In this document: positions 9,389 to 21,907 of the stretch, piece after piece | How positions within the stretch are numbered: position 1 is the first letter of the stretch | How the letters are laid out: each line of letters begins with the position of its first letter | Assembly: GCF_016595275.2 (NCBI RefSeq) | Contig: NZ_JAENIQ020000002.1 | Coordinates: forward strand, 434,001 to 498,000 | Source of the DNA: Corynebacterium pygosceleis | Lineage (GTDB): Bacteria > Actinomycetota > Actinomycetes > Mycobacteriales > Mycobacteriaceae | Direction of reading: 5' to 3' | DNA: 64,000 nt | The notes under the pieces: generated by a model | The model's database searches: none | What the model saw: the letters and a program-made list of their open reading frames with translations, nothing else | Told to the model about the DNA's origin: nothing | Made by a program: the position numbers and the translations under genes

Positions 9389-11501
9389 ATGAATAGAAAT
9401 CCGATCACCAACTCTGCCAAAAAGAAGTGGGACGATGATCCCATCCGGTCAATAGCAGAAGATCGTCTCAACCGCGCCCCTTGGGCCAAACAAGCTGCTG
9501 AGTTAATAGCACGGAACCACAACCCAGAATCAAGTATTGTTTATGGAATTTCAGGCCCTTGGGGAAGCGGCAAATCCTCTATAATTACGCTTATTAGTTT
9601 CTACCTACTGGAAGTTCAAAAGAATAATAGATGGAAAGTTGTAACTTTCACTCCCTGGGCAACGTCGAGTACAGAAAGCCTGTTTTCAGAGTTTTTCGCA
9701 GCACTATCCACAGTATTGCCTCCAGAAAAAAAAGGAGACTCTACGCAATCTGATTACCTCATACTCGGATATCGCCAGCCCCTTACTATCATTAATACCG
9801 TACCTCGGTAAGGCGGCGAGTGATTTAGCGACGACACTTTCCAAACGCCTTGAGAAGCCTTGGGATATTGCATTCGAAGAAATATCGAATAGCTTTCGTG
9901 AATTAGATACACCGGTGCTCGTAGTTGTTGACGATATCGACCGGCTCCAAACCAATGAACTACTCGACCTTTTAAAAGTAGTCCGTCTAATTGGTCGATT
10001 TCCCGGCGTAGATTTCCTACTGGCTTACGATGAAGAAACCATCATAGAAACCCTTCGCGAATCTGGTCAAGGAACTTCTTCCAAAAAGCGAGCACGCGCA
10101 TTCATGGAAAAAATCGTCCAGTATCCTCTCACAGTCCCACCGCTCCTTACAAATAAAATAATAAAAATACTCGACGACAGCCTCACAGAAATCGTCTCAC
10201 CCATTCGGATCGAAACTAGCTTCGAAAAAACACGCTTTAATAAGATCATTCTCACTACAATGCCGAGACAACTAAGAACACCCCGGTCAATCGATCGATT
10301 CCTAGCACAGGTACGCGAGCAATTCTTCACCCAGGATCTCGATGAGATGAACGAGGTCGACCTCATACTAGCAACTTTCCTTCGAGTACAGTTCCCGGAT
10401 GTTTTTGCGAAGCTACAATCAAGCAAAGATAGATTAACACGCGCACACCAACCACAATTTAGTAATTATCTAAATAATTCAGGAAAAGCATCCGATTTGG
10501 ACTTTCTCGTAACAGGTCTTGAACTTGCTGAAGACCGCGAGGATGCTTTAACCGTTCTCAATACAATTTTTCCCGCCGCCTTTAATAATAATGGGCCAAG
10601 AGCAGTAGCACGCAGGTTTGCACACCCCGACTATTTTGATCGTTATCTAGCACAGACCATCCCCGACAACGACATTCGTGACTCATCTATCACTGAGGCA
10701 TTGAAAACAGCGGCGAATGGGAACGATCAGGGTATTCGAGATTTACTATTTGACCAGAACGTCGATCGGAGCATGCTGGCAATTAGTAAAATACGTGAAC
10801 GTTATCCCGACCATGGACCCAAGAAAAAAACTGAAGCAACCACGGGGCCTGTAAATCTTGAGCTACTGGGAATAGCGATGAAACTAATCGGAGAGTGTAG
10901 AAACGATCATCGAGTTTCACTAACCTCAAAGATTGACCAGTTATGCTATTGGGCCGCCACCCTACTGGATGGACTTCTACATTCCAGTCCAGAATTGTCG
11001 GATTCAGCCTTTTCCGAATCTCTATTGAAGTGCTCCGATACCAATCTTCGAATTGGTGTTATCATGATAACGAAACACGGTCATAGCCATATGACCCAAG
11101 AGGCCCAAACCGCTCTGGATAGAGTGATTAATAACGAGGCCAATCGCTTACTACCACACCTTTTAGACAGCTTGAAAAACGGCGACAATGCAGACGAAAA
11201 GTCCAGCATTCTACGCTATGAACTATTGGCAGCATCTAACAAATTCGAAGAACTAAAGAAAGAAATCGCGCACGGCTTAAAGCAGCAAGATTTCACAAAA
11301 GGTGATGTTGCGGCCAGGTTCGTCTCTTTCTTTTATTCCGCTGGCAGCCCTGATGTCCCAGTTGCCGCCTCATTCTCTGGGGACTTTTTTGCCGAGGTTA
11401 CCGGCATCCCTGCCCGTTCTGCCGATTACGTGTCAACAGAAGATTGGCCGAATTTTTCAATAAGTCAACGTCGTTTATTCTCGAGCCAGTTCGTTGAGTA
11501 A
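9389..11501 (+). pseudogene. KAP-family P-loop NTPase split by a one-base frameshift
   Basis: KAP NTPases are STAND-like P-loop ATPases, several of which occur in phage-defence settings. The first segment (9389-9811) holds Walker A GPWGSGKSS near residue 56. After a frame change the reading frame continues without a stop to 11501, with Walker B VLVVVDDIDRL, then FLLAYDEETI, FMEKIVQYPLTVPP and TPRSIDRFL, all KAP hallmarks. The shift maps to the A8 run at 9726-9733: with seven A residues the two parts join into one 703-residue protein. As written, translation stops after 140 residues. A short hydrophobic segment (ASPLLSLIPYLG) follows the shift, where KAP proteins often carry membrane insertions. 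The AT-rich composition differs from all neighbours and suggests horizontal transfer. A sequencing error, a true mutation or a switchable homopolymer all remain possible. Confidence 0.85.
9726..9733 (+). repeat. A8 homopolymer at the KAP frameshift
   Basis: Eight consecutive A residues follow CCAG and precede GGAGAC. Removing one A restores the KAP reading frame exactly at this point. Such runs are prone to replication or transcription slippage. Confidence 0.8.
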
Positions 11502-13220
11502 CAAACTCTCATCGACGTTTGAAGACTGCGGTCAGAATTATAGGCGGAAAGATTCCTTACCCGTAGCTATAGCAGGCCTTCCTCGATAGGTTTCCACCAC
11601 CCCTCAATCATGCTCAGATTGAGCCAGAATCACGGGAGATCGAATTTGTAGTTCGGGACAACCGCAATTATATTAGCCGACCTGACAAAGATTGGTCCCA
11701 TATATATAGAGATAAAGTTGTAGCTGGCAGCTCAATATCTTGAAGAGCCCGTAGCTCTAGCGCTTATCCAGCGGGAGATTCTTTATCTGAACGCAGTGAC
11801 GAATATACGCACCGAGATTGGCTTGAACAACCTCTGCCGCTGGAACGGGTGACATTGTTACGCAGACCGGTCGGGGCGATTGCCAATATTGTCTCAAAAT
11901 CGACGGGGTGAACACCTGAACCGTTTCTGTCTCCGTCGGCGGCGGTATGTCCGTTCATCTTGGTGACAGTCGCGATCCACAGACCGTCACGGGTGATTCA
12001 CCGGCACCGGTTGAAAACGTTGTACTGTAACAATCCGAACACCCTCCCCACGACGGCGTTGCCCATCCCTCGGCCACACCTACCCAGCTCGTCGAACCGA
12101 TCATGCAGTTACGATAGATCGGCTGCTGAAGGTTCCCGGAAAGGAATTGTTCAAGATCATGACCACGAATTCGGCTTTCCATTTTCGGACGAGTTAAGTA
12201 GCCCGCGATCCAGACCGGGAACACTTCATTGACCGCGTACAGGTGCAACTAGCGTTCAGCGGTCTGGCGCCAGTGAGCCATAATCGTTCAGCCCGTTAGC
12301 GGTCAACTAACCTTGCACGAGATCATCCTGAACCGGTAAAATGTCGCATTTTTGCTTGTCAAAACCCTAGATTCCCAAATTCGACCACCACCGGTTCACC
12401 CTGCAGATCCGCCATTGGTTATTGTTTCAGCCATCGGCTGGACCGCGGCTCGGGACTGATCTGCCGGGAATCGGTAGCCGAACTCCGGATCATCACGGTG
12501 AGCATCAAACAACGCGTTAGTGCGTTAGGTCTTGGCTCACTCGGCGTCGGTCACCGGGCAGACACGTCAATGGTAGTAGGGCTGACGGGAGCGATTCAAC
12601 ACCCGACAAGGTCGCCGCCGCCGAAGTCTCGCCGGCGGGGAGCTCGGCTCACGAGTAGGTGGAGTCTGGTCCCGGCAGATCATCTTGGGCGGTACGCCAC
12701 GGCGCCGATCTATATTTCCTTCTCCTGCTCCAACAAGCCGACACGCCGGTTGGCCTCACCCAGGGCTTTCGACCACATGGTATTGGTTCCCAGTTACTCA
12801 CCAGTATCGACGCGGTCTTAGCGCAGCCATCTGGTCAGTGTCATCGGGTGGTCCCCGACGTTATTGACACCTGCTCTACCGTGACGTCTGTGGTCACGGT
12901 TGCCAGCCACGCGTGCTACATCGTCACGGAGCTTTTCTGGGATCGGACCTAGGCATGGTGACTTCTTTCCAGCCAGCCCCCAGGTCGTCCATCTCGAGTG
13001 TCACCGGTCTTGTAGCATGTCCGTTTCATCAGACATGAGCAACGTGCTCACGCCGGAACCTTAGAACGCAATCCGTGCCATGCTGAGATACTCCGAAGGT
13101 GAGGCGTCGGCACTCCGGTATCCGCGCCGACGAATCCATGTCAGTGGGACCCCCTTGGGTACATAGGCCCGATGAGCACCTAGAAGACCAATCCCTCCCG
13201 AAATCGCTGTGCCCCCGGAA
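11502..13220. other. Long region without recognisable genes
   Basis: These 1719 bases contain only short open frames on either strand with no recognisable motif, good ribosome binding site or family resemblance. Composition changes from AT-rich (to about 11760) to intermediate GC (11760-13200), unlike both the KAP gene and the core chromosome. The likeliest reading is decayed horizontally acquired DNA. The longest frames, 11955-12248 minus, 12498-12821 plus and 12659-12952 plus, overlap one another or lack any support. DUF2469 begins the core chromosome again at the right. Confidence 0.6.
11573..11743 (+). pseudogene. Possible C-terminal gene remnant
   Basis: After the KAP stop, one plus-strand frame stays open for about 56 codons and ends at TGA 11741-11743. 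Its residues look like real protein (for example EIEFVVRDNRNYIS and DWSHIYRDKVV) rather than random translation. No start codon is present and two stops lie immediately upstream, so it would be the tail of a decayed or truncated gene. I do not recognise the family. Confidence 0.3.
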
Positions 13221-13526
13221 TCACTCCGGGATGATCATCTCCGGTTTGTCGAGTTCCTCGATGTTGACGTCCTTGAAGGTGATCACGCGGACGAAGCGCA
13301 CGAAACGCGCGGAGCGGTACATGTCCCAGACCCAGGCGTCGGACATGCGTACCTCGTAGTACACCTCTCCGTTGGCGTTGCGCGGGATGAGTTCCACGGC
13401 GTTGGCGAGGTAGAAACGGCGCTCGGTCTCGACGACGTAGGAGAACTGGCTGACGACGTCGCGGTATTCGCGGTACAGCGACAGTTCGACCTCTGCCTCG
13501 TAGTTCTCCAGTTCTTCGGCGCTCAT
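13221..13526 (-). CDS. DUF2469 family protein
   Basis: This 101-residue acidic protein matches the actinobacterial DUF2469 family: it begins [20 protein letters not shown] and contains [15 protein letters not shown] and [14 protein letters not shown]. Its function is unknown. The ATG at 13524-13526 overlaps the rnhB stop by four bases, the usual arrangement, so the two are translationally coupled. It is normally followed closely by yraN-type core genes; here the AT-rich island separates it from yraN. Confidence 0.92.
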   Translation of the reverse strand: MSAEELENYEAEVELSLYREYRDVVSQFSYVVETERRFYLANAVELIPRNANGEVYYEVRMSDAWVWDMYRSARFVRFVRVITFKDVNIEELDKPEMIIPE

Positions 13527-14236
13527 TCGTGCCTGACCTCCTCGGTGCCGCGTGTGACAGCTGACGTTGACCCGGCACACCACTGTCGGTGTGCCGTGGC
13601 CACATTGGCGTAAGTGTAGCGGTGGACGGGGCTTGCGCCGTGGCGGCGCACCGCGTCCATGTGGGCGGAGGTTCCGTAGCCCTTGTGTCCGGCGAAGCCG
13701 TATCCGGGGTGTGTGCGGTCGAGTTCGACCATGATCTCGTCGCGTGTCTGTTTCGCGAGCACACTGGCTGCGGCGATGCACCGGGCGGCGGCGTCGCCAC
13801 CGATGATCGGCAGGCTGGGTGTCCCGAAGCCGGGGACCCGCATGGCGTCGGTGAGGACGTATCCGGGCGGGGTGGAGAGCTGGGCGACCGCGCGGCGCAT
13901 TCCGGAGATGTTGGCTTGCTGGATGCCCCAGCGGTCGATGTCGGCGGCGTCGATGAGGACGACCGTCCAGGCGAGGGCGGTGTCCTTGATCAGCGGTGCG
14001 AGGCGGGCGCGGAGCGCTGGGCTGAGTTTCTTGGAGTCGGTGAGGCGTTCCAGTTCGGGGATGGGGCGGTCCGGGAGCACGCAGGCCGCTATGGAGATCG
14101 GTCCGGCGCAGGCGCCGCGCCCTGCTTCATCGACACCGGCGACGGGGCCGAGGCCGTGTTTGTCGAGGGTGTGTTCGAGGGTCCGTGCCTGGGGCATCCT
14201 GCGGACCCGTACGTGTCGTAGGGTGTGGGACGCCAC
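13523..14236 (-). CDS. rnhB: Ribonuclease HII
   Basis: RNase HII cleaves the RNA strand of RNA-DNA hybrids and excises single ribonucleotides from DNA. The active-site Asp-Glu pair is in [13 protein letters not shown], followed by LTDSKKLSP and the third and fourth acidic positions in [10 protein letters not shown] and the KQTRDEIM helix; [14 protein letters not shown] is the late family motif. The longest start (ATG at 14234-14236) gives 237 residues, only 5 bases after the lepB stop; an internal ATG at 14195-14197 would give 224. It sits in the lepB-rnhB-DUF2469 series. Confidence 0.95.
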   Translation of the reverse strand: MASHTLRHVRVRRMPQARTLEHTLDKHGLGPVAGVDEAGRGACAGPISIAACVLPDRPIPELERLTDSKKLSPALRARLAPLIKDTALAWTVVLIDAADIDRWGIQQANISGMRRAVAQLSTPPGYVLTDAMRVPGFGTPSLPIIGGDAAARCIAAASVLAKQTRDEIMVELDRTHPGYGFAGHKGYGTSAHMDAVRRHGASPVHRYTYANVATAHRQWCAGSTSAVTRGTEEVRHE

Positions 14237-14241
14237 GTCGC

Positions 14242-15057
14242 TCAGTGCTGGATGTCGGGGTTGTCGACGAGTCCGATGCGGCTGATCGGCAGGATGATGG
14301 CCTGTACCTTGCCGCGGATGTTCTCCTCGGGGATGGTGCCCTGGTACTGGTCGCCGAGATGGTAGCGGGAGTCGGCGGAGTTGGTGCGGTTGTCGCCCAT
14401 GACGAAGATGTTGTCCGCCGGGACGGTGATCGGTCCGAAGTAGGGGCCGCCGCAGGCCTCGGAGCCGGTGCGTTCGTCGACGGGGTAGGTCGGGGGCTGC
14501 TGGATGAAGAAGTCCTCCACCTGTTTGCCGTCGACCATGACCCCGGGGTCACCTTCCTGGCATTCGATGGTTTGTCCTCCGGTGGCGATGATCCTCTTGA
14601 CCAGTGTGTTTTCGTCCGGGGCGACGAGTCCGACGTAGGATCCGAGGTTCTGGAGGCCCCTGATGGCGGGATTCTCCGAGCGGTGGGTGGTGAACTGTGA
14701 GTTCCAGGAGTCGGTTCCCTTGAACACGACGACGTCGCCGGGTTTGGGGTCACTGAACCGGTAGGTCAGTTTGTCGACGGCGATCCGGTCACCGGTGCAG
14801 CCCTCGCAGCCGTGGAGGGTGGGTTCCATGGACTGTGAGGGGATGAGGTAGATCCGCCCGACGAACAGCTGCATGACCGCGACCACGACGAGGGTGAGGA
14901 CCACGACGACGGGGATCTCGACGTACCACGGGTAGGCCTTCTTCTGTCCCCGGGTGTCCGGGGTGGGGGCCTCTGCGCCGTCGGTGTGGCTGGTGCTCTC
15001 CCCTACCTGGAGCTCACGCGAGTTCGGTTCGGGGGTGGGGTTCGTCGGTTCGTTCAC
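14242..15057 (-). CDS. lepB: Signal peptidase I
   Basis: Signal peptidase I removes signal peptides from exported proteins on the outer face of the membrane. The protein is about 271 residues with a Pro/Glu-rich cytosolic N-terminus, one transmembrane segment ([19 protein letters not shown]), the catalytic Ser in [10 protein letters not shown] and the general-base Lys in [10 protein letters not shown]. Box E appears as [12 protein letters not shown] Cys-containing insert (HGCEGCTGD) follows the Ser box, as seen in corynebacterial homologues. The GTG at 15055-15057 is chosen because the longer frame runs into the rplS terminator region. Upstream lies rplS on the same strand. Confidence 0.95.
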   Translation of the reverse strand: MNEPTNPTPEPNSRELQVGESTSHTDGAEAPTPDTRGQKKAYPWYVEIPVVVVLTLVVVAVMQLFVGRIYLIPSQSMEPTLHGCEGCTGDRIAVDKLTYRFSDPKPGDVVVFKGTDSWNSQFTTHRSENPAIRGLQNLGSYVGLVAPDENTLVKRIIATGGQTIECQEGDPGVMVDGKQVEDFFIQQPPTYPVDERTGSEACGGPYFGPITVPADNIFVMGDNRTNSADSRYHLGDQYQGTIPEENIRGKVQAIILPISRIGLVDNPDIQH

Positions 15058-15121
15058 GTCGGACCACGTTACCAGCACCTTGACCCGGTCGACCGGTGGA
15101 GCACGCCCGGGAAAAGGGAAA

Positions 15122-15159
15122 ACCACCCCATCTCCCGCCGGGGCGGGAGATGGGGTGGT
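15122..15159 (-). terminator. Rho-independent terminator of rplS
   Basis: An 18-base perfect stem (CCACCCCATCTCCCGCC and its complement) with a 3-4 base loop is followed on the minus strand by TTTTCCCTTTT. It lies about 45 bases past the rplS stop and before the lepB start. Confidence 0.9.
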
Positions 15160-15204
15160 CCGAGTGCTGCATCCGACGGCGTGTCAGCGCCTGTCGGGTG
15201 TGGG

Positions 15205-15546
15205 TCAGCGCTTCTCCTTGATCTTGGCTGCCTTGCCGCGCAGGTTGCGCAGGTAGTACAGCTTGGCACGACGCACGTCACCGCGGGTCAGTACCTCGAT
15301 CTGGTCGATGTTCGGGGAGTGGACCGGGAAGGTACGCTCCACGCCGATGCCGAAGGAGACCTTGCGGACGGTGAAGGTCTCGCGGATGCCGCCGTTCTGG
15401 CGACGGATGACGACGCCCTTGAAGACCTGGATACGGGACTTTTCGCCCTCGATGACCTTCACGTGCACGTTGACCGTGTCGCCGGCGCGGAAGTCCGGGA
15501 TGTCGTCGCGCAGCTGTGCGGCATCGACCTTGTCGAGAATATTCAT
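15205..15546 (-). CDS. rplS: 50S ribosomal protein L19
   Basis: L19 lies at the 30S-50S interface of the ribosome. The 113-residue protein begins [12 protein letters not shown] and shows the family pieces [24 protein letters not shown] and the basic C-terminal [19 protein letters not shown]. The ATG at 15544-15546 has a suitable upstream purine stretch; the longer in-frame reading has no family similarity. A strong terminator follows, so it is probably transcribed alone. Confidence 0.98.
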   Translation of the reverse strand: MNILDKVDAAQLRDDIPDFRAGDTVNVHVKVIEGEKSRIQVFKGVVIRRQNGGIRETFTVRKVSFGIGVERTFPVHSPNIDQIEVLTRGDVRRAKLYYLRNLRGKAAKIKEKR

Positions 15547-15797
15547 GTGTTGATTCCTTAGCTTCTGGTGCTGGACAGAGGACCCTGGCGGCTCTTCCCA
15601 CTCAAGTCGGGCGCTCGGCCGGTTCGTGCCCGGTACATGTGCGTCGTCACCGGGACACACCCGGTATGACAACTGCCCAAGTATGCCACCATCGGCGCGC
15701 GTTCACAAACCAGGCTGGGCCCCCTTCCGGTATCTCACGGTGACGGTGCCGGGTGGGCCGACCCCGTTTCCCGAACACATCGGGCATGATCGGATGC

Positions 15798-16262
15798 ATG
15801 AAGAAGATGATGTGCGTTCTTGTCCTCGGCTCGACACTGCTGGCGTCCTGTGCCGGAGGAGGCGACGCCCCGGGGAACGACGCCGCCACGACGGCGACAT
15901 CTGCTGGAGCGGCGGGCGCGTCGGCCGCCCGGACCCCGGAGTTCGACGGCGGGCACGTCTCCCCCGCCGAGTTCGCGGCGGCCGTTGACGGCGGTGCGAC
16001 GGTCCTCGATGTGCGGACCCCGGAGGAGTACCGCGAGGGGCACATTCCGGGGGCTCTGCTCCTCGACGTCAACGCGGATGATTTCGATGCGCTGGCCGGG
16101 CACCTGAAAGAGGACGCGGACTACGCCGTCTACTGCCGCAGCGGGGCCCGGTCCCGCGAGGCGATCGAGCGCCTGCGGGATGCCGGGATCCGGCGGACCG
16201 TCGGGTTGGACGGCGGGATGAATGCGTGGCCGGGTGACGTGATTCCGGGCGAGCCGAGCTAG
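15798..16262 (+). CDS. Rhodanese-domain lipoprotein
   Basis: This 154-residue protein begins with a lipoprotein signal peptide whose lipobox is LLASC, so it should be anchored to the outer face of the membrane. A Gly/Ala-rich linker leads to a rhodanese domain from about residue 55: VLDVRTPEEYREGHIPGA and the active-site loop CRSGARS, with Cys as the sulfur acceptor, then GLDGGMNAWPGD. It may take part in sulfur transfer or extracytoplasmic thiol chemistry; the substrate is unknown. It is convergent with tex, 23 bases apart. Confidence 0.9.
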   Translation: MKKMMCVLVLGSTLLASCAGGGDAPGNDAATTATSAGAAGASAARTPEFDGGHVSPAEFAAAVDGGATVLDVRTPEEYREGHIPGALLLDVNADDFDALAGHLKEDADYAVYCRSGARSREAIERLRDAGIRRTVGLDGGMNAWPGDVIPGEPS

Positions 16263-16285
16263 CCGCCGAACCGCCCCGGGGCGTC

Positions 16286-18607
<2,322 letters not shown>

Positions 18608-18639
18608 TCGCCTCAGTCTAGTGGCCGGTGCCGGGCCCC

Positions 18640-18677
18640 TTGACACCCCGTCACATAGTGCTAGTTTAATTAGCACT
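18640..18677 (+). promoter_or_regulatory. gntR promoter with overlapping operator-like dyad
   Basis: A consensus -35 TTGACA (18640-18645) is followed after 16 bases by TAGTTT (18662-18667). A perfect 7-bp inverted repeat, AGTGCTA (18657-18663) and TAGCACT (18671-18677), covers the -10. The TAGTGCTA-type half-sites and position suggest an autoregulatory operator for the GntR protein encoded 30 bases downstream. Confidence 0.65.
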
Positions 18678-18706
18678 ATCAGTTCTTTACCTTTCGGGAG
18701 GCCCCC

Positions 18707-19063
18707 GTGCTGATCACCCTCGACACCTCGTCACCGGTGCCCGTCTACACCCAGCTCGTCGCGGCACTGACCAGGTCGATCACCGACGGGGAGACACCCG
18801 CGGGCGCGAGGCTGCCGTCGGCCGGGGAGCTCGCCGAGGCACTCGATCTCAACCGGAACACGGTGCTGCGCGCCTACCGCCAGCTCCGCGACCGGGGCCT
18901 GGTGGAGCTGCGCCGGGGAAAGGGTGCCACGGTGCTCCGACCGCCCGAGCGAACCACCGCCGTGGAGAACGCACTGGACGCCCTCGCCCGCCTCGCCCGG
19001 GAGTCGGGGGTCTCCCTCGACCAGCTCACCGCATCTCTCGCCGCACGCGGCGTCACCGGATGA
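18707..19063 (+). CDS. GntR (YtrA-type) transcriptional regulator
   Basis: This 118-residue regulator has an N-terminal winged helix ([52 protein letters not shown]) and only a short C-terminal helical region, the pattern of the YtrA subfamily that usually controls adjacent transport or membrane genes. The start is a GTG at 18707-18709 behind a purine-rich GGGAGG. Its stop overlaps the next gene as ATGA, so the two form one operon. The dyad over its own promoter is the likely target. Confidence 0.92.
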   Translation: MLITLDTSSPVPVYTQLVAALTRSITDGETPAGARLPSAGELAEALDLNRNTVLRAYRQLRDRGLVELRRGKGATVLRPPERTTAVENALDALARLARESGVSLDQLTASLAARGVTG

Positions 19064-20043
19064 ACCTGAAACGGAACCCACCCATGAAACCAACGACACG
19101 CTTCCGTACCCTCGCCCTCGGGGTACCGCTGCTCATCGCCGTCACCCTCACCGTGATCGCCGCCGTCATGGCGCGGGGACACCGGGGCGAACTGGCGACG
19201 CACTTCGCCTCCGACGGAACCCCCGACGGCTTCGATTCCCCCACCGCGTTCCTCCTGGTGGTCGGCGTCACGACCATCGGAACCGCGGCACTGATGGGCG
19301 CGTTGGCCGGAACCCGCCAGCGGTTCCTCGCCGGCTGCGCGGGATTCACCGCGACCTTCCTGGGCGCACTGGAGATCCGGACCGTCCACGTCAATCTCGC
19401 GGCCCCCTCACCGCAGGATGCCCGGCTGCCCGCGATCGAGGGCCTGCTGTTCCTGGTGCTGTCTGTGGCGGTCGGGGCACTGCTGGCTTGGGCGGCGACC
19501 CCCGTGCCGAGGGAATCCGACGGGGAGCGGGTCACCGCGGTGGTGCCGGTCTCCGGGGCCCGGCGCGCCGTGTGGTTCGGCCACGCGACCGCCCGCCCGT
19601 GGCTGATCGCCCTGACGGTGGGTATCGGCGCCGTGTTCACCGCCATCGGCCTGCTGATCCCGGACGATACCGGTGGCGCGGACCGGGTGATGATCGGCTC
19701 GGGCGTCGTTCTCGTCATCGTCGGAATGATGTTCACCCGGGTCCGGGTGCGCGTCGACCACCGTGGTCTGACCTGGTCACTGTGGCCGGGACTCATCCGT
19801 TCCACGATCCCCCACGAGAAGATCACCGGGGTCCGTGCGATCGACCTCGACCCCGGCGAATGGGGCGGCTGGGGCTGGCGCCTGAGCGCACGCGGTACCG
19901 CCCTCGTCCTGCGCGGCGGGCCGGCGATCGTGCTGTCCCGCCGGACCGCGGCCGATTTCGCCGTCACCGTCGATGACGCCGACACCGGAGCGGGGCTCGT
20001 CCGGGGATACCTCGACGCTCTCCGGGAGGAGAAGGAGAGCTAG
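19060..20043 (+). CDS. DUF1648-type membrane protein
   Basis: The 327-residue protein has hydrophobic segments near residues 17-40, 62-85, 90-108, 128-148, 178-200 and 210-228, and an extracytosolic-looking [14 protein letters not shown] motif typical of the DUF1648 family (which includes SdpI-like immunity and stress proteins). The C-terminal ~110 residues ([14 protein letters not shown] onward) are soluble and PH-like in appearance. Its role is unknown. It is coupled to the GntR gene by an ATGA overlap and converges on trmD with a four-base overlap. A second ATG at 19084 could be used instead. Confidence 0.8.
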   Translation: MNLKRNPPMKPTTRFRTLALGVPLLIAVTLTVIAAVMARGHRGELATHFASDGTPDGFDSPTAFLLVVGVTTIGTAALMGALAGTRQRFLAGCAGFTATFLGALEIRTVHVNLAAPSPQDARLPAIEGLLFLVLSVAVGALLAWAATPVPRESDGERVTAVVPVSGARRAVWFGHATARPWLIALTVGIGAVFTAIGLLIPDDTGGADRVMIGSGVVLVIVGMMFTRVRVRVDHRGLTWSLWPGLIRSTIPHEKITGVRAIDLDPGEWGGWGWRLSARGTALVLRGGPAIVLSRRTAADFAVTVDDADTGAGLVRGYLDALREEKES

Positions 20044-21287
20044 GGACGCCAGGCGCAGGCGGCGCCCGAGCCGGGCTCGGTGTGTCCCTCCTCGGAGGTG
20101 CCGTACCAGTAGGCGTCCTCCGGCAGTTGGGCGACGACGGCCTTCGTGACGACCCGGAGATCGAGGGCCGAGACCCCGTTGACGATCACGCGGTGCAGCA
20201 CCTCGGAGGTCGGTGCGTGTCCCTCGGCCTGCATGAACTGGGCGACGAGCATGTTCTCCGGTTCGCAGGACAGCGAGATCTCCTCGGCGTGAACGGTGGC
20301 CTCCAGGTACCCGGCGCGCTCGAGACCACGGCCCAGCTTCTTCGAGATCTTCCGCCACTCCCCCGGCGTGATCAGCAGATTCAGGTCGGTGGACACGGGC
20401 CGGGGTGCGACGTCCGCGAGGATCTTCTCGTCGTCGGTGTTCAGGGCGTCCTCCAGTCGTAGTTTCTCGATGAGTTCGGGCCGTCGTGCGGCGGTACGGA
20501 GCAGCGACCGCTCCCGCCGCCAGGCGTCGATGTGGGCGTGGTTGCCGCCGATCAGCACCTCCGGGACCTCGAGGCCGCGCCACTCGCGGGGTTTCGTGTA
20601 ACTCGGGCCCTCGAGCAGTCCGTCGGAGAAGCTGTCGTCCACGTGGCTCGCGGCGTTGCCGAGGACCCCGGGAATCAGCCGGACGATGGCCTCCGCCATG
20701 ACGAGGACCGCGACCTCACCGCCGATGAGCACGTAGTCACCGATGGAGACCTCGCGCACGCGGTAGCGGTGGGCGGCGTCATCCACCACGCGCTGGTCTA
20801 TGCCCTCGTACCTGCCGCAGGCGAAGACGATGTGGTCCTCGTGGGACCAGGCGCGCGCCATCTCCTGGGTGAAGGGCACACCGGCCGGGGTCGGGACGAT
20901 GAGCAGCGGGGCGGTCCCGTCCTCCCCGTCGCGGACGTCGCGCCGGGTGTCGTAGCCGGTGAAGTCCGCGCCCGACAGGTCGTCGTGCCGGGGGCGGTCG
21001 ACGTGGGGCTGGGCGGAGTCGAGTCTGTCGGCGACCGCGGCCGGGCCGGTTCCGGCCGCGATGTCGTCGAGTGCCGGACCCCACACAGTGGGTTTCATCA
21101 CCATTCCGGGGCCGCCGCCGTAGGGCGGGCCGTCGACGGAGCGGTGCACGTCCGTGGCCCAGTCGCGCAGATCGTGGACACCGACGGAGAGGATGCCGCG
21201 CTCGATGGCCTTGCCCAGCAGGGCGTGCCGCAGGGGATCGAGATACGCGGGGAAGATCGTCGCGACGTCGATGCGCAGTCCGCTCAC
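20040..21287 (-). CDS. trmD: tRNA (guanine-N1)-methyltransferase with C-terminal extension
   Basis: TrmD methylates G37 of tRNAs to prevent frameshifting. The SPOUT core is present: [20 protein letters not shown] at the start, [16 protein letters not shown] near residue 51, [13 protein letters not shown] near 155 and the [13 protein letters not shown] trefoil-knot loop near 181. Two features are unusual. An inserted polar segment (about residues 90-125) lies where other bacteria have only a short linker, and about 125 residues (290-415) follow the normal C-terminal domain. That extension shows no motif I recognise. Total length is 415 against about 240-270 for the family. The ATG overlaps the rimM stop by four bases. 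Confidence 0.93.
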   Translation of the reverse strand: MSGLRIDVATIFPAYLDPLRHALLGKAIERGILSVGVHDLRDWATDVHRSVDGPPYGGGPGMVMKPTVWGPALDDIAAGTGPAAVADRLDSAQPHVDRPRHDDLSGADFTGYDTRRDVRDGEDGTAPLLIVPTPAGVPFTQEMARAWSHEDHIVFACGRYEGIDQRVVDDAAHRYRVREVSIGDYVLIGGEVAVLVMAEAIVRLIPGVLGNAASHVDDSFSDGLLEGPSYTKPREWRGLEVPEVLIGGNHAHIDAWRRERSLLRTAARRPELIEKLRLEDALNTDDEKILADVAPRPVSTDLNLLITPGEWRKISKKLGRGLERAGYLEATVHAEEISLSCEPENMLVAQFMQAEGHAPTSEVLHRVIVNGVSALDLRVVTKAVVAQLPEDAYWYGTSEEGHTEPGSGAACAWRP

Positions 21288-21796
21288 AGGTCCAGCAGTC
21301 CTTCCGGCGGGGTGATCGTGGCGGTCCCCGCCCCGAGGTCGACGTCGGGGACGATGGCGTGGACGAAGGGGATGAGCACGTCCTTGCCCGTGTCCAGGCG
21401 GACCTCGAGCGTCTCCCCGGCGGGGCCGTGCAGGACGCCGGTGACCTCGCCGATCTCCTCACCGTCCTGCACGATGCGCAGACCCTCGAGCTCGTGGTCG
21501 TAGAAGCCCTCCTCACCGGGCTCCGATTCCCGGGGTGCCCCGAAGAACCGGGTGCCGCGCAGCGAGTCGGCGGCGTTCCGGTCCGCGATCTCCGCGAACT
21601 TGATCAGCAGCCGGTTCTGGTGCCCGCGCACCGAGTCGATGGTGAGCCGGTGCTCGCGCCCACCCTGACGACCGGTGAGCACCTCGCCGACCACGAAGCG
21701 GGCCTCCGGTTCATCGGTGGTCACCTCCACCGAGACCTCGCCCCTGATTCCGTGGGACTTCACCACGCGTCCGACCAACAGCTCCACATTCTCCAT
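21284..21796 (-). CDS. rimM: 16S rRNA processing protein RimM
   Basis: RimM binds S19 and helps 30S head maturation. The 170-residue protein has the N-terminal beta-barrel ([25 protein letters not shown]) and C-terminal PRC-barrel ([48 protein letters not shown]). The ATG at 21794-21796 fits the family start; a longer frame upstream is antisense to the divergent methyltransferase gene. It is coupled to trmD by an ATGA overlap. rpsP, often the gene next to it, is 7.5 kb away here. Confidence 0.95.
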   Translation of the reverse strand: MENVELLVGRVVKSHGIRGEVSVEVTTDEPEARFVVGEVLTGRQGGREHRLTIDSVRGHQNRLLIKFAEIADRNAADSLRGTRFFGAPRESEPGEEGFYDHELEGLRIVQDGEEIGEVTGVLHGPAGETLEVRLDTGKDVLIPFVHAIVPDVDLGAGTATITPPEGLLDL

Positions 21797-21907
21797 GGGC
21801 AGTGATCCTATCCGACCCGGAATCGACACCCGAACATCCGGGAAGACCGACGAGGTTTGATTAGGCTTGGTTGTGTACGTCCCACCCCTTCCCGCCAGGA
21901 GGCCACC

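Noticed and set aside
11955..12248. A 97-codon minus-strand frame in the island
   Set aside because: There is no ribosome binding site, motif or conserved-looking composition, and a plus-strand frame of equal quality overlaps it.
12498..12952. Two overlapping plus-strand frames of about 100 codons in the island
   Set aside because: They overlap in different frames and neither resembles a known protein; I treat the region as decayed.
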